DNA of 64,000 bases, taken from positions 372,001-436,000 of the forward strand of contig NZ_LQCI01000012.1 of NCBI RefSeq assembly GCF_001613935.1, written 5' to 3'. Below the pieces are notes generated by a model that saw only the letters and a list, made by a program, of their open reading frames with translations, ran no database searches and had not been told where the DNA came from. This document shows positions 16,901 through 26,130 of this stretch, in pieces. Source of the stretch: Amycolatopsis regifaucium. GTDB lineage: Bacteria > Actinomycetota > Actinomycetes > Mycobacteriales > Pseudonocardiaceae. A program made the translations under genes and the position numbers. Positions within the stretch are counted from its first letter, which is position 1, and each line of letters starts with the position of its first letter.

Positions 16901-18844
16901 ATGCTGATCGTCATGACCACCGATGGGGATGTGCTCCTCAGGCTCGCCGGGGAGATCGACGATCTTGGGGCCCGCCTCGCGCGGGTCGGGACCGAGCTGC
17001 GGACCGTCCAGGCAGACGCGGCACCGACGCCTGCCGAAACGCCGCAGGCACCCGCAGAGCAGGAGGCACCCGCCGAGCAGCAGGCATCCGCAGAGCAGCA
17101 GGAGCAGAAAGCCCAGCCGCAGCCGGTCCCTGCCCAGCCCCAGCAGCCGGTGTACCCGTACCCCCACCACGCCCAGTACCAGCAAGCCCAGTACGCGCAC
17201 GCCCAGGCGCAGCAGCGGTGGCAGCAGTACCAGCAGCAATACCGCCAGCCGTATCAGCAGTACCAGCAGCCCCGCCCGCCGCAGCAGCCCTACCGGCCCT
17301 ATCAGCCGGTCCCGAAGGTGACGCTGGGCGAGAAGCTGAGCAAAGAAGGCGTCGGCAGCAGGTTGCTGGCCTGGATCGGTGGCGCGGTCACGCTGCTGGG
17401 TGTCGTGCTGTTCCTCGTGCTCGCGATCCAGCGTGGCTGGTTCGGCCCGTTGCCGCGGGTGATCGGCGGCGCCGTGCTCGGCGCGGCGCTGGTCGGGATC
17501 GGGCTTCGCCTGCACCGCACGCCGGCGGGCCGCACGGGGGCGTTCGCGGTCGCCGCGACCGGGATCGGGGCGTTGTACCTCGACGCCATCGCCGCGACGA
17601 CGATGTACGAGTACCTCCCGGCCTACGTCGGTCTCGCGATCGGTCTCCTGATCGCGGTCGGCGGATTGCTGCTGGCCGTGCGGTGGAAGTCGTCGCTGCT
17701 CGCCACGGCCGTCGTGCTCGGGTGTGTGGTCTGCGCGCCGATCATCACGCAGGGTTTCACCGCTGAACTGGTCGCGTTCCTGCTGGTGGTCCAGGTCGCT
17801 TCGACGCCGGTGCAGCTGCGCCAGTCGTGGCCGTCGGTCGCGGTCGCCGCCGGGATTCCGCCGCTGGTCGCGTCGGTCTTCAGCACGGCGTTCACCGGTT
17901 TCGGTGGCAGCACGGCCAATACCGCCGCCGCGCTGGCCGCGGGAGGTGTCGGAATCGCGCTGGCCTTGATCGTCACCGCCAAGCGGCCGGGAGACGCCGC
18001 CGCGCTGGCCCTGCTGGCGGTCGCGCCGGCGCCGTCGTTGCTCGCCGCGTTGTTCCTGCCGAAGACTCCGGCCGTGCTCGTCACCGCGACGGTCGCGCTG
18101 GTGCTGCTCGGGGTGTGGGCGGCCGGGCAGTGGCTCAACGGCTGGACGGGTGACCTCGCGGGCGCCGCCGGGCTCCTCGCTGCCCTGCAGACGACGATGA
18201 CCCTGTTCGACGGCAGTGCGCGTTCGGCGATCCTCCTCGGCGAAGGTGTGCTGCTGGCGCTGGTCGCGCTGTGGACGAAGAAGCACGTGGCGCTCTTCGG
18301 CGGACTGGGCTTCGCCGTCATCGGCGGCATGATCGCGCTGGCCTTCGACGTCCCGCCGACGCTCTTCTTCCTGATCCGGAACCGGCCGGACGCCGACCTC
18401 GCCGCCGCCTTGCTGGTGGCCGTCGCGATCCTGGCCGTCTCGATCACGCTTCCGTGGGTCGCGCACCGGCTCGGGCTGTTCAAGGCCGCGTCGGAGAACG
18501 TGGTGCCGTGGCTCCTCGCGGGGGTCTGCGGGCTCTACGGCGCGGGCGCGATGGTGTTGTGCGGCGCGCTGCTGGCCGTCCCCGGCCGCTCGGGTTTCCT
18601 GGTCGGCCACGTGGTGATCACGGTGTCCTGGACGGTCGCCGCGCTGGTGCTGCTCATCCGCGGCATCGCCGCGGTCAGCCTGCGGGTGATCGGCTTCGTG
18701 CTGGTCGGGGCGGCGGTGCTGAAGCTGGTGCTGTTCGACCTCTCCGCGCTCGACGGTCTCGCCAGGGTCGCCGCCTTCCTCCTCGCCGGCCTGGTGCTGC
18801 TCGGTGCCGGGACGCGCTACGCGAAACTCGTCGCGTCTCGCTGA
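16901..18844 (+). CDS. DUF2339 polytopic membrane protein
   Basis: About 647 residues. A short coiled N-terminus is followed by an extreme Gln/Pro/Tyr-rich tract (about residues 45-145), then roughly 18 or more membrane segments filling the rest, as in DUF2339 proteins. The region VTLGEKLSKEGVGSRLLAWIGGAVTLLGV marks the family start. Function is unknown. The ATG at 16901 is a compromise; 16913 (MTTDGD) is also possible and neither has a good ribosome site. The glutamine-rich segment may be a disordered linker or assembly region. Confidence 0.8.
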   Translation: MLIVMTTDGDVLLRLAGEIDDLGARLARVGTELRTVQADAAPTPAETPQAPAEQEAPAEQQASAEQQEQKAQPQPVPAQPQQPVYPYPHHAQYQQAQYAHAQAQQRWQQYQQQYRQPYQQYQQPRPPQQPYRPYQPVPKVTLGEKLSKEGVGSRLLAWIGGAVTLLGVVLFLVLAIQRGWFGPLPRVIGGAVLGAALVGIGLRLHRTPAGRTGAFAVAATGIGALYLDAIAATTMYEYLPAYVGLAIGLLIAVGGLLLAVRWKSSLLATAVVLGCVVCAPIITQGFTAELVAFLLVVQVASTPVQLRQSWPSVAVAAGIPPLVASVFSTAFTGFGGSTANTAAALAAGGVGIALALIVTAKRPGDAAALALLAVAPAPSLLAALFLPKTPAVLVTATVALVLLGVWAAGQWLNGWTGDLAGAAGLLAALQTTMTLFDGSARSAILLGEGVLLALVALWTKKHVALFGGLGFAVIGGMIALAFDVPPTLFFLIRNRPDADLAAALLVAVAILAVSITLPWVAHRLGLFKAASENVVPWLLAGVCGLYGAGAMVLCGALLAVPGRSGFLVGHVVITVSWTVAALVLLIRGIAAVSLRVIGFVLVGAAVLKLVLFDLSALDGLARVAAFLLAGLVLLGAGTRYAKLVASR

Positions 18845-18887
18845 GCGGACGAGGAAGAAAAGCCGCCGGGTCGTGGTTGGTCGGTTC

Positions 18888-19289
18888 ATGAGCTACCGAC
18901 CCGACCCGCGGCTCGCCGAGCGGGCGAAGGAGAACATCGCCTGGCTGACCACCATCAGCCCGAAGGGCAGGCCTTCGCCCCGCCCGGTGTGGTTCGTGCT
19001 CGACGGTGAAGACTTCATCGTCTTCAGCCAGCCGGACACGGCGAAGACCCGCCACATCGAAGCCAACCCCGAAGTCAGCATCCACTTCAACAGCGACGAG
19101 CACGGCGGCTCGATCCTGGTGATCGGCGGCAAGGCCGAGATCCTGCCGGACGGTCTCGCGTCGGAGCAGCCTGGCTTCCTCGAAAAGTACGAGAAGCACT
19201 ACCCCGCGATCGACTACGACGTCCCGAAATTCGACCGGGAGTACAGCGTCCGGATCAGGATCCGGCCCGAGCGCACCTGGGGTTTTTAG
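18888..19289 (+). CDS. PPOX-class split-barrel protein (F420- or FMN-binding)
   Basis: A 133-residue protein with the pyridoxamine-phosphate-oxidase-like split barrel: LTTISPKGRPSPRPVWFVLDGEDFIVFSQPDTAKTRHIEANP is characteristic of the TIGR03667-like F420-dependent group. The reaction and substrate are not known. The ATG at 18888 is preferred because upstream codons read out of the DUF2339 gene. Its stop codon overlaps the stop of the convergent superoxide dismutase gene by 4 nt. Confidence 0.8.
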   Translation: MSYRPDPRLAERAKENIAWLTTISPKGRPSPRPVWFVLDGEDFIVFSQPDTAKTRHIEANPEVSIHFNSDEHGGSILVIGGKAEILPDGLASEQPGFLEKYEKHYPAIDYDVPKFDREYSVRIRIRPERTWGF

Positions 19290-19837
19290 AAGCCGACGGT
19301 GACACAGGCCAGCCGGGCACCAGCGGTCCCGGCGTGGCCGGGGTCGGTGTGCGTATGCGTTTCGTGGATCACGATCGAATTCGCCCGCCGATCGGTGAAC
19401 GTCCAGTCCACTTTGGACACGGCGACGCCGCGGCCGGTGGCGTCGGTGGTGAGGTCCAGCCAGATCTCGTTGCGGGGGTTGGCGTAGGCCGGATCCACCG
19501 ACGGCTTCACCGGGTCTTCGACGTTCTGGTAGTGCGGTCCGGCCAGGTCGCCGGTGGCGCCACAGGGCTTCGTGTGCGCGTGGGCGCCGTATTCGCGGTT
19601 GGGCAGCAGACCGGTCACGAGTAGCGCGGTCGAGGTGCCGAAAGCCTTGGAGGTCAACCCGAAGACGTGCGCGCGAGCGCCGGCCGGGACCAGTTCCGGC
19701 TTGTACGTCGTGAGCTTGCCCTTGGCGGTGATGACGTGCACCGGGGCTTGCGGGGCGGCGGCGGCCGTTCCGGCGCCACCGACGGCGAGCAACGCGGCAG
19801 TGGATACGACAGCGGTCATGAGGGGGACGAGGCGCAT
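19286..19837 (-). CDS. Secreted Cu/Zn superoxide dismutase family protein
   Basis: Cu/Zn SODs convert superoxide to oxygen and peroxide outside the cell membrane. The 183-residue protein starts with a signal peptide (about 1-28, cleavage near AAAA-PQAP). Metal-binding features are visible: GAHAHTKPCG (copper ligands), AGPHYQN, SIVIHETH and a C-terminal cysteine in LACVTVGF that can pair with the earlier one. The zinc loop is partly atypical, so activity should be called probable. It is convergent with the PPOX gene, with overlapping stop codons. Confidence 0.82.
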   Translation of the reverse strand: MRLVPLMTAVVSTAALLAVGGAGTAAAAPQAPVHVITAKGKLTTYKPELVPAGARAHVFGLTSKAFGTSTALLVTGLLPNREYGAHAHTKPCGATGDLAGPHYQNVEDPVKPSVDPAYANPRNEIWLDLTTDATGRGVAVSKVDWTFTDRRANSIVIHETHTHTDPGHAGTAGARLACVTVGF

Positions 19838-19921
19838 GTCCCCTGCCTAGTCCGCCGGACATCGGGCACGCCAGACAGGTCACTCGGTCGGGCGATCATT
19901 CTCAAACTATGGGCAGGAAAT

Positions 19922-20884
19922 GTGAGTACCAACCCTCCGGATCGCACCTGGCTGGTCGCGGTCGCCGCGGCCCTCTGGGGCACTGACGGCCTTCTGCGTC
20001 TTCCGCTCGCCGAGGCGCTCCCGGCGGCCACGGTCGTCTTCTGGGAGCACCTGCTGGTGGTGCTCGTCCTCAGCCCGCTCATCCCGGGTGCCTTCCGCGC
20101 GTTGCGGCGGTGCGGTCCGCGGGAATGGCTGGCCGTGCTCGCCATCGGCGGTGGCTCTTCCGCGCTGGCGACGGCGATGTTCACCGCCGCCTTCAAACTG
20201 GGCGACCCCGTGACGCCGTTGGTGCTGCAAAAGCTTCAGCCGGTCTTCGCCGTCCTCGCGGCGTTCTTCGTCCTCGGTGAACGCGTGCGCGCCGGGTACG
20301 CGTTCTTCGCGATCCCGGCGTTGCTGGGTGCTTGGTTGCTGGCGTTCAAGGATCCCCTGAACATCCAGCTCGCCGCGGCCAAGGCGGCGCTGCTGGCGAT
20401 CGGCGCGGCCGCGTTGTGGGCGGCGGGCACGGTGCTCGGCAGGCTGCTCTCCACCGAACTGGCGCCGAAGGAGGTCACCACGCTGCGCTTCGCCGTCGGG
20501 CTTCCGGTCGCGGCAGGCATCGTGGCGTATCAGGGCGGCCGGTTCGCGGTCGGCTGGGACAACGCGCTCGGACTCGGGCTGCTCGCGCTGGTCCCCGGCT
20601 TGCTGGCGCTGAGCCTGTACTACTGGGGCCTGCGGTCGACGCCCGCCGCCAGGGCGACGCTGGCAGAACTGGCGTTCCCCGTCACGGCGGCCGTTATCGG
20701 CGTATTGTGCTTGAACGCCGATTTGTCGGGTACTCAGTGGCTGGGCCTGGCCGCGGTAGTCGTGTCAGTGACTTCGCTCGGCTGGCATGAAAAGGTCAGG
20801 CGTCAACCGATGGTCTTGGAGCCGCTGAATGGTCGAGCACACCGGCGAGACGAAGAACGAACGCCTGACCCGCAACGTCAGTGA
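19922..20884 (+). CDS. EamA/DMT-family transporter
   Basis: About 320 residues with ten membrane segments in two EamA repeats (first WLVAVAAALWGTDGLL; second ALLAIGAAALWAAGTVLGR). Such proteins export amino acids or metabolites; the substrate is unknown. The GTG at 19922 follows AGGAAAT and avoids the upstream antisense of the SOD gene. The last 56 nt overlap the next gene. The C-terminal 35 residues are hydrophilic. Confidence 0.85.
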   Translation: MSTNPPDRTWLVAVAAALWGTDGLLRLPLAEALPAATVVFWEHLLVVLVLSPLIPGAFRALRRCGPREWLAVLAIGGGSSALATAMFTAAFKLGDPVTPLVLQKLQPVFAVLAAFFVLGERVRAGYAFFAIPALLGAWLLAFKDPLNIQLAAAKAALLAIGAAALWAAGTVLGRLLSTELAPKEVTTLRFAVGLPVAAGIVAYQGGRFAVGWDNALGLGLLALVPGLLALSLYYWGLRSTPAARATLAELAFPVTAAVIGVLCLNADLSGTQWLGLAAVVVSVTSLGWHEKVRRQPMVLEPLNGRAHRRDEERTPDPQRQ

Positions 20885-21293
20885 GCTCCTGCAGGAGCTG
20901 CGGGTCGCGCAGGCGGGCGTGCAGATCCTCTTCGGCTTCCTGCTCACGGTGGTGTTCACCGACGAGTTCCACGAGGCGAGCGGGTTCGAGAAATCCGTTC
21001 ACCTGACGGCGGTCCTGCTCACGGTCTGTTCGACGGTGCTGCTCACCGCACCCGCCGCGTGGCACCGATTGCTGTTCCGGACCGGCAATCGTGAGCGCAT
21101 CCTCACCGTCGGCAACCGGTCCGTCCTGGTCGGACTCGGCTGCCTCGCGGCCGCCATCACCACGACCGTCGCGCTCATCGCGAAGGTCGTTTTCGGCCCG
21201 ATCGCGATGATGGTCCTCGGTGTGGTGTCGGGGGTGCTGTTCCTCGTCATGTGGTTCGTCGTGCCGAAGATGATCGACCACAACGGCGACTGA
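20829..21293 (+). CDS. DUF6328-like four-helix membrane protein
   Basis: A 154-residue protein with a charged N-terminus (ERLTRNVSELLQELRVAQAGVQILFGFLLTVVF) and four membrane segments. The QELRVAQTGVQILFAFLL-type tract is typical of DUF6328 actinobacterial proteins; the assignment is from memory. Function unknown. It overlaps the EamA gene by 56 nt, suggesting coupled translation, and its stop abuts the stop of the convergent gene at 21294. Confidence 0.72.
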   Translation: MVEHTGETKNERLTRNVSELLQELRVAQAGVQILFGFLLTVVFTDEFHEASGFEKSVHLTAVLLTVCSTVLLTAPAAWHRLLFRTGNRERILTVGNRSVLVGLGCLAAAITTTVALIAKVVFGPIAMMVLGVVSGVLFLVMWFVVPKMIDHNGD

Positions 21294-21833
21294 TCACCGA
21301 CCCGTGCGCACCGGCGTGCTTTCGGGGAGGCCGAACGCGGCGGCGGACACGGACTTCGGGTCGTCCGGGCTCGCACCGTCGAGCACCCGGCGCGCGCCGA
21401 TCCACGAGAACATCTCCTTGACCGAACGGGAGTGGCCTGCGCCGTCCTCCGCGAACTTCCGGTCGAGCACGCGGTACCCGCCGGGGGTTCGTTCCACGCG
21501 GTAGACCATCGGCTGCCGCCGGAATCCGCTGCGCGTGACGAGCCCGTCGCCCTCTTTCGCGACCTCGTCGCAGCTCGCGACCAGACCGATGTTGACGAGA
21601 TCGCCTTCCGGCCGGGTCTCGATCACCTTCTGCGTGCACACCCAGCGGATGCGCGGGTCGCCGGAGCGGGCGGCCGCCGTCGTCGACGCGCGCAGATGCT
21701 CGTCGATTCCGGGCAGCGCCTCCCGGGCGACGGCTTCGTCCACCGACGGCATCTCGTCCACGATCCACCAGGCCGCCGCGCCCACCAGCACGCCGACCCC
21801 GGTGAGCACGGGCCAGCGTTTGAGATTCCCCAT
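21294..21833 (-). CDS. Secreted or anchored protein, unknown function
   Basis: A 179-residue product with a single hydrophobic N-terminal helix (about 8-24, WPVLTGVGVLVGAAAWWIV) and an otherwise soluble domain containing two cysteines (WVCTQKV and ASCDEV). I do not recognise the domain. It ends exactly where the DUF6328-like gene ends (adjacent stops at 21293/21294) and is divergent from the metallophosphatase gene. Confidence 0.65.
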   Translation of the reverse strand: MGNLKRWPVLTGVGVLVGAAAWWIVDEMPSVDEAVAREALPGIDEHLRASTTAAARSGDPRIRWVCTQKVIETRPEGDLVNIGLVASCDEVAKEGDGLVTRSGFRRQPMVYRVERTPGGYRVLDRKFAEDGAGHSRSVKEMFSWIGARRVLDGASPDDPKSVSAAAFGLPESTPVRTGR

Positions 21834-21910
21834 GACACGAAGCTACCGAGCGGAGCAAGTGTTCATCCGCGGTTCGGGAAGCGTTGCCTCCGCGACCGTA
21901 GGTTGCGGCC

Positions 21911-23725
21911 GTGAACGACTCCTCCAGAAGGACCTTCCTGCGTGGTGCCGGCCTGCTCGGCGCCGGTGCGGCGGTGTCCGCGTTGCCCTCCCTCGGCGCA
22001 CCGGCGGCTTCGGCGACCCCCGGCCACCACGGCTTGGACACCGAAGACACCCGGTTCACCCTCGCGGTCCTGCCCGACACCCAGTACCTCTTCGACGCCG
22101 ACCGCGGTGACCCCGCGCCGCTGGACGCGACGCTGCGGTACGTCACCGGCGGCGACGAGAACATCGTCTTCCTGGCGCATCTCGGTGACCTCACCGAGAA
22201 CGGCCGGCCGGGCGAGTTCGACGGGATCAGCCGGTCGTTCCAGCACCTGGACCGACGCCGGTTCCCCTACAGCACGCTGGCGGGCAACCACGACATCAAG
22301 TCCTCGACCGACGACCAGCGCGGCCGCACGCCGTATCTCGACGCTTTCGGCCCGCAGCGGCAACGCGGTTCGCGGACCTTCCGCGGCGCGAGCCCGGACG
22401 GCTACAACAGCCATCACGTGTTCCGCGCGGGTGGCCGGGAGTGGCTGCTGCTGGCGCTCGACTGGCGGCCGTCGGCGGGCGGACTGGAGTGGGCGCGGTC
22501 GATACTCGCGAAAAATCCCCGGCTTCCGGCGATTTTGACCATCCATGAACTGGTATGGGCCGACGAGGCGGGCGAGGCGCGGCTTTCGGAGTTCGGGCAG
22601 AAGGTGTGGGACGAGCTGGTCGACGGGAACGACCAGATCTTCCTGACACTCAACGGACACTACTGGCCGCCGGGACGCGCGGTGAAGCGGAACAAGGCGG
22701 GCAACGACGTCCACCTGCACATCACCAACTACCAGGACCGCTACTACGGCGGCAGCGCGATGATCCGGCTCTACCGGTTCGACCTCGCGCGGAACGTCAT
22801 CGACGTCCGCACGTTCTCGCCGTGGCTGGCCGACCAGGCGCCGCGGCTGAACGAGTTGCAGCGACAGGAGATCGAGCGCACCGGCCCGGTGGACTACTTC
22901 AGCCTGGAGATCGACTTCGAGGCGAGGTTCGCCGGTTTCGCGCCGGTCCCGGTCCCGCCCGCGCGGCCGGCCGAACGGCAGCTGATCCGCGGCACCGTGG
23001 CGTACTGGCGGTTCGAAGGCCGGGACGGCGCGCCGGTCTCCGGTGTCCGTGACCTGTCCGGCCGGGGTAACGACCTGGTCCGGGTGGCCTTGCCCGGCAG
23101 CGCGCCCGACGCGGTGCGGTTCTCCGGTGAGTTCTCCGCGCGGCAGCCGTCGAGGTCGAGCCTTCGGTTCGACGGCGGCAAGAAGCCCGCGCGCGGCGGA
23201 TACCTGCGCACCGCCGACTCCGCACCGATGAACGCGGAGACGTTCGCGCGCGGTTACACCGTCGAGGCGTTCGTGAGGCTGCCAGCCGATTTCAAGGACG
23301 GCAAGCATTCCTGGGCCGCGCTCTTCGGCAGGCAGGGCTCCGGGGGCAAGGCGGGCAAGACCGGTGACGACCCCGGTGAGCCCGCCGCGACACTGTCCCT
23401 TTCGGACGGTGCGGCGTTCCAGTGGGCGGTGTTCCCGGTGGACCAGAACGGGATTTCCACCTGCTGGGGTCATGAACTGGCCTTGGCGGAATGGTTCCAC
23501 GTCGCCGCCGTCAACGACGGCAGGCGGATGACGCTGTACGTCGACGGTTGCCCGGTGCTGCGGAACCCGAAGACGGCGGCCGCGGGGATCGCGAATCCCG
23601 GTGGTCCTTGGCTGATCGGGGCCTACGCCTACGACTCGACCGTCGAGCAGGCGTTCCACGGCTGGCTCGGCGACGTCCGCGTGGTGGGGAGGGCGCTGGA
23701 GCCCCGCGAGTTCATGCTCGGCTGA
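21911..23725 (+). CDS. Tat-exported metallophosphoesterase with C-terminal LamG domain
   Basis: The 604-residue protein begins with a twin-arginine signal (SSRRTFLRGAGLL, cleavage near ASAT). Residues about 50-320 are a calcineurin-like phosphoesterase with the metal-binding set VLPDTQY, HLGDLTE, AGNHD, TIHELVW and LNGHYW. Residues about 355-600 form a concanavalin/LamG-like domain (GTVAYWRFEG near its start, LYVDGCPVL near its end), often glycan-binding. It probably folds in the cytoplasm with metals and then acts outside as a phosphodiesterase. GTG start at 21911. Confidence 0.85.
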   Translation: MNDSSRRTFLRGAGLLGAGAAVSALPSLGAPAASATPGHHGLDTEDTRFTLAVLPDTQYLFDADRGDPAPLDATLRYVTGGDENIVFLAHLGDLTENGRPGEFDGISRSFQHLDRRRFPYSTLAGNHDIKSSTDDQRGRTPYLDAFGPQRQRGSRTFRGASPDGYNSHHVFRAGGREWLLLALDWRPSAGGLEWARSILAKNPRLPAILTIHELVWADEAGEARLSEFGQKVWDELVDGNDQIFLTLNGHYWPPGRAVKRNKAGNDVHLHITNYQDRYYGGSAMIRLYRFDLARNVIDVRTFSPWLADQAPRLNELQRQEIERTGPVDYFSLEIDFEARFAGFAPVPVPPARPAERQLIRGTVAYWRFEGRDGAPVSGVRDLSGRGNDLVRVALPGSAPDAVRFSGEFSARQPSRSSLRFDGGKKPARGGYLRTADSAPMNAETFARGYTVEAFVRLPADFKDGKHSWAALFGRQGSGGKAGKTGDDPGEPAATLSLSDGAAFQWAVFPVDQNGISTCWGHELALAEWFHVAAVNDGRRMTLYVDGCPVLRNPKTAAAGIANPGGPWLIGAYAYDSTVEQAFHGWLGDVRVVGRALEPREFMLG

Positions 23726-23744
23726 GCGGTAACCGGACAGCGCG

Positions 23745-23793
23745 GATCGTGCGCGGTAATGGTGGGCTGTGGTCCCCATTATCGCGCACGATC
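23745..23793 (+). terminator. 18-bp stem terminator-like hairpin
   Basis: GATCGTGCGCGGTAATGG (23745-23762) pairs with 23776-23793 over 18 positions with one G-U pair and a 13-nt loop, followed by ATTTCC. It lies 20 nt after the metallophosphatase stop and before the helicase gene on the same strand, so a terminator for the former is likely. Confidence 0.7.
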
Positions 23794-23820
23794 ATTTCCG
23801 TAGTGATACCGGGTCGCCCT

Positions 23821-23920
23821 TGACAAGTGGTGGACAATGAAAAATCGGCGCGCAATCAGATGTACCTGATTGTCACGCCGAACTTGTCAGCAGTCTAAAC
23901 GCTGTGAGGGGAACTTGTCA
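23821..23920 (+). promoter_or_regulatory. Repeat-rich control region of the HelR-like gene
   Basis: TGACAAGT at 23821-23828 recurs inverted as ACTTGTCA at 23882-23889 and 23913-23920. Between them CAATCAG (23853-23859) and CTGATTG (23866-23872) form a 7-bp inverted repeat over 6 nt. The last ACTTGTCA copy contains the proposed TTG start codon. A repressor or activator could bind these sites. TTGACA overlapping the first copy resembles a -35 box. Confidence 0.5.
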
Positions 23921-26119
23921 AATCAGGGGTACGACGAGGAATTGCGATCCGAACGGGAGTACGTCGCGTCGCTCTACGGGCGACTGGACGCGGAACGGGT
24001 GCGGGTGAGCGAAGCGTACGCCGGCGCGCTGCGGGGAGAAGGGTTCGCGCTTTCGGACCGGGAAGTCTCCGTCGGCACGAAAGCCCGCGAAATGGCCAGG
24101 CTGAAGGTCGCCGACGAGGGCCTTTGTTTCGGTCGATTGGACGCCCTTTCGGGCGACCGGTTCTATGTCGGCCGGGTCGGTCTTTTCGACGACGAAAACG
24201 ACTATGAACCCTTGCTGCTGGATTGGCGTGCGCCCGCGTCGCGCGCGTTTTACTGCGCGACGGGCGCGTCTCCGGAGGGAATGAGGCGTCGTCGTCAGTT
24301 CCGTACCCTCGGCCGGAAGGTGCTCGACTTCACCGACGAGGTCTTCGGCCGTCCGGAGCCGGCGGGGGAACGGGGCGACGTCGCGCTGCTGGCCGCGGTC
24401 AACGCGCCGCGCGGCGAGGGGATGCGGGACATCGTCGCGACGATCCAGGCCGAGCAGGACGAGATCATCCGCCTGGAGCACCCCGGGGTCGTGGTCGTGG
24501 AGGGCGGCCCCGGCACCGGCAAGACGGCGGTGGCGCTGCACCGGGTGGCGTACCTGCTGTACACGAAACGGGAGCGGATGGAACGCCGCGGCGTGCTCGT
24601 GGTCGGCCCGAGCAGCGGCTTCCTCGACCACATCGGCCGCGTCCTGCCGTCGCTCGGCGAGACCAGCGCCGTTTTCGCGACGCCGGGGGACCTCGTCCCC
24701 GGGCTGCACACCGAACGCGAGGATCCGCCCGCCGTCCAGCGGCTCAAGGGCTCGCTGGCGATGCTGGACGTGCTCGCGGCGGCGGTGACGGACCGGCAGG
24801 AACTGCCCGCCGAACCGGAGCCGATCGAACTCGACGACGTCACCGTGCCGCTCGACGCCGAAGTCGCGGCGGCCGCCCGCGAGGTGGCCAGGGACACCGG
24901 GCTGCTGCACAACGAGGCGAAGGCCGTCTTCGAACGCGAGGTGATCACCGCGCTCGCCGAACGCGCCGTCGACCGGCTCGGTGACGGCTGGTTGCCGAAG
25001 GACGACGCGCATACCCGCCCGGAGATGCTGAAGAACCTGCGGCGTGACCTGGAAGTCAGCGTGGGGCTCGGCGCGGTACTCGATCGGCTGTGGCCGGTAC
25101 TGACGCCACAGCGGCTGCTCGCGGAGCTCTACTCCTCGCCGGAGCGGTTGCGGGCGGCAGGGGCCGATCCGGCGCTGTTCCGCGAGGACGCGACGGCGTG
25201 GACGGTGTCCGACGTGCCGTTGCTCGACGAGGCCGTCGAGCTGCTCGGCTGGGACCGCACCGCCGAGCGCCGGGCGGAGGAACGGCGGCAGCTGGCCCAG
25301 CGCGAGTACGCGGAGCGCGTACTGGAAATCGTCGAGGTCGAAGAGGACCACGACGACTACGAGTTCGCGCTCCGGCCGACCGACGTACTGAAGGCGGAGG
25401 AGCTGGCGGAACGCTTCGCGAAGCGTGACGATCGGGAGCTGGCCGAACGCGCGGCCGCCGACCGGGAATGGACCTATGGCCATGTCGTGGTCGACGAAGC
25501 GCAGGAACTGTCCGAAATGGACTGGCGGGTGCTGATGCGGCGATGCCCCAGCCGGTCGTTCACCGTGGTCGGGGATCTCGCGCAACGCCGGTCGCCGTCC
25601 GGTGCGCGGTCGTGGGACGCGATGCTCTCCCGGTACGTCGCCGACCGGTGGGTGTACCGGAAACTGACCGTCAACTACCGGACGCCGTCGGAGATCATGA
25701 CGGTGGCGTCCTCGCTCCTGGCGAGTTTCGCGCCGGACGTGGTGCCGCCGGACTCGGTGCGTTCGTGCGGCGTGCGCCCGTGGGCCCGTCGACTGTCCGA
25801 AGTGGACTTCGCGGACGCCATCGCGGAATTCGTCCGCGAGGAATCGGGTCGTGAAGGTACTTCGGTGGTCATCGGGCCGCCGGACGTACCGGGTGCGATC
25901 GCGCCGTCCGCGACCAAAGGCCTGGAGTACGACTCCGTCCTCGTGGTGGAGCCGGAGCGGATTCTCGCCGAGGGGCCCAGCGGCGAGGCGGAACTGTACG
26001 TCGCGCTGACTCGGGCGACTCAACGGCTCGGGGTCTTGTACAGCGGCGTGTTGCCGAAGGCGCTTCGCGGGCTCGACTCCGGGCAGCGGACTCCGGACGC
26101 GTACCTGCGCTGCGTCTGA
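23915..26119 (+). CDS. HelD/HelR-like UvrD-family ATPase, RNA polymerase-associated
   Basis: A 734-residue superfamily 1 helicase-like protein of the HelD type, which removes or recycles stalled RNA polymerase and, as HelR, protects it from rifamycins. The order is an N-terminal coiled arm (SEREYVASLYGRLDAERVRV), Walker A in EGGPGTGKTAVALHR, motif II as VVVDEAQELSEMDWR, GDLAQRRSPSG, NYRTPSEIM, and C-terminal KGLEYDSVLVVEPE and YVALTRATQRL. The acidic insert EVEEDHDDYEFALRP may correspond to the channel-probing arm. The TTG at 23915 after GAGGGG gives the family N-terminus; a TTG at 23870 adds odd residues. No rifamycin-associated element was seen upstream. Confidence 0.88.
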   Translation: MSNQGYDEELRSEREYVASLYGRLDAERVRVSEAYAGALRGEGFALSDREVSVGTKAREMARLKVADEGLCFGRLDALSGDRFYVGRVGLFDDENDYEPLLLDWRAPASRAFYCATGASPEGMRRRRQFRTLGRKVLDFTDEVFGRPEPAGERGDVALLAAVNAPRGEGMRDIVATIQAEQDEIIRLEHPGVVVVEGGPGTGKTAVALHRVAYLLYTKRERMERRGVLVVGPSSGFLDHIGRVLPSLGETSAVFATPGDLVPGLHTEREDPPAVQRLKGSLAMLDVLAAAVTDRQELPAEPEPIELDDVTVPLDAEVAAAAREVARDTGLLHNEAKAVFEREVITALAERAVDRLGDGWLPKDDAHTRPEMLKNLRRDLEVSVGLGAVLDRLWPVLTPQRLLAELYSSPERLRAAGADPALFREDATAWTVSDVPLLDEAVELLGWDRTAERRAEERRQLAQREYAERVLEIVEVEEDHDDYEFALRPTDVLKAEELAERFAKRDDRELAERAAADREWTYGHVVVDEAQELSEMDWRVLMRRCPSRSFTVVGDLAQRRSPSGARSWDAMLSRYVADRWVYRKLTVNYRTPSEIMTVASSLLASFAPDVVPPDSVRSCGVRPWARRLSEVDFADAIAEFVREESGREGTSVVIGPPDVPGAIAPSATKGLEYDSVLVVEPERILAEGPSGEAELYVALTRATQRLGVLYSGVLPKALRGLDSGQRTPDAYLRCV

Positions 26120-26130
26120 CCCTCCCCCGA

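Noticed and set aside
16871..18889. 672-codon minus-strand open frame
   Set aside because: Antisense of the DUF2339 gene; Arg/His/Gln-rich translation without domains.
23726..23914. Canonical rifamycin-associated element before the HelR-like gene
   Set aside because: I looked for a GC-rich inverted repeat of that type on both strands and saw only ACTTGTCA and CAATCAG repeats.
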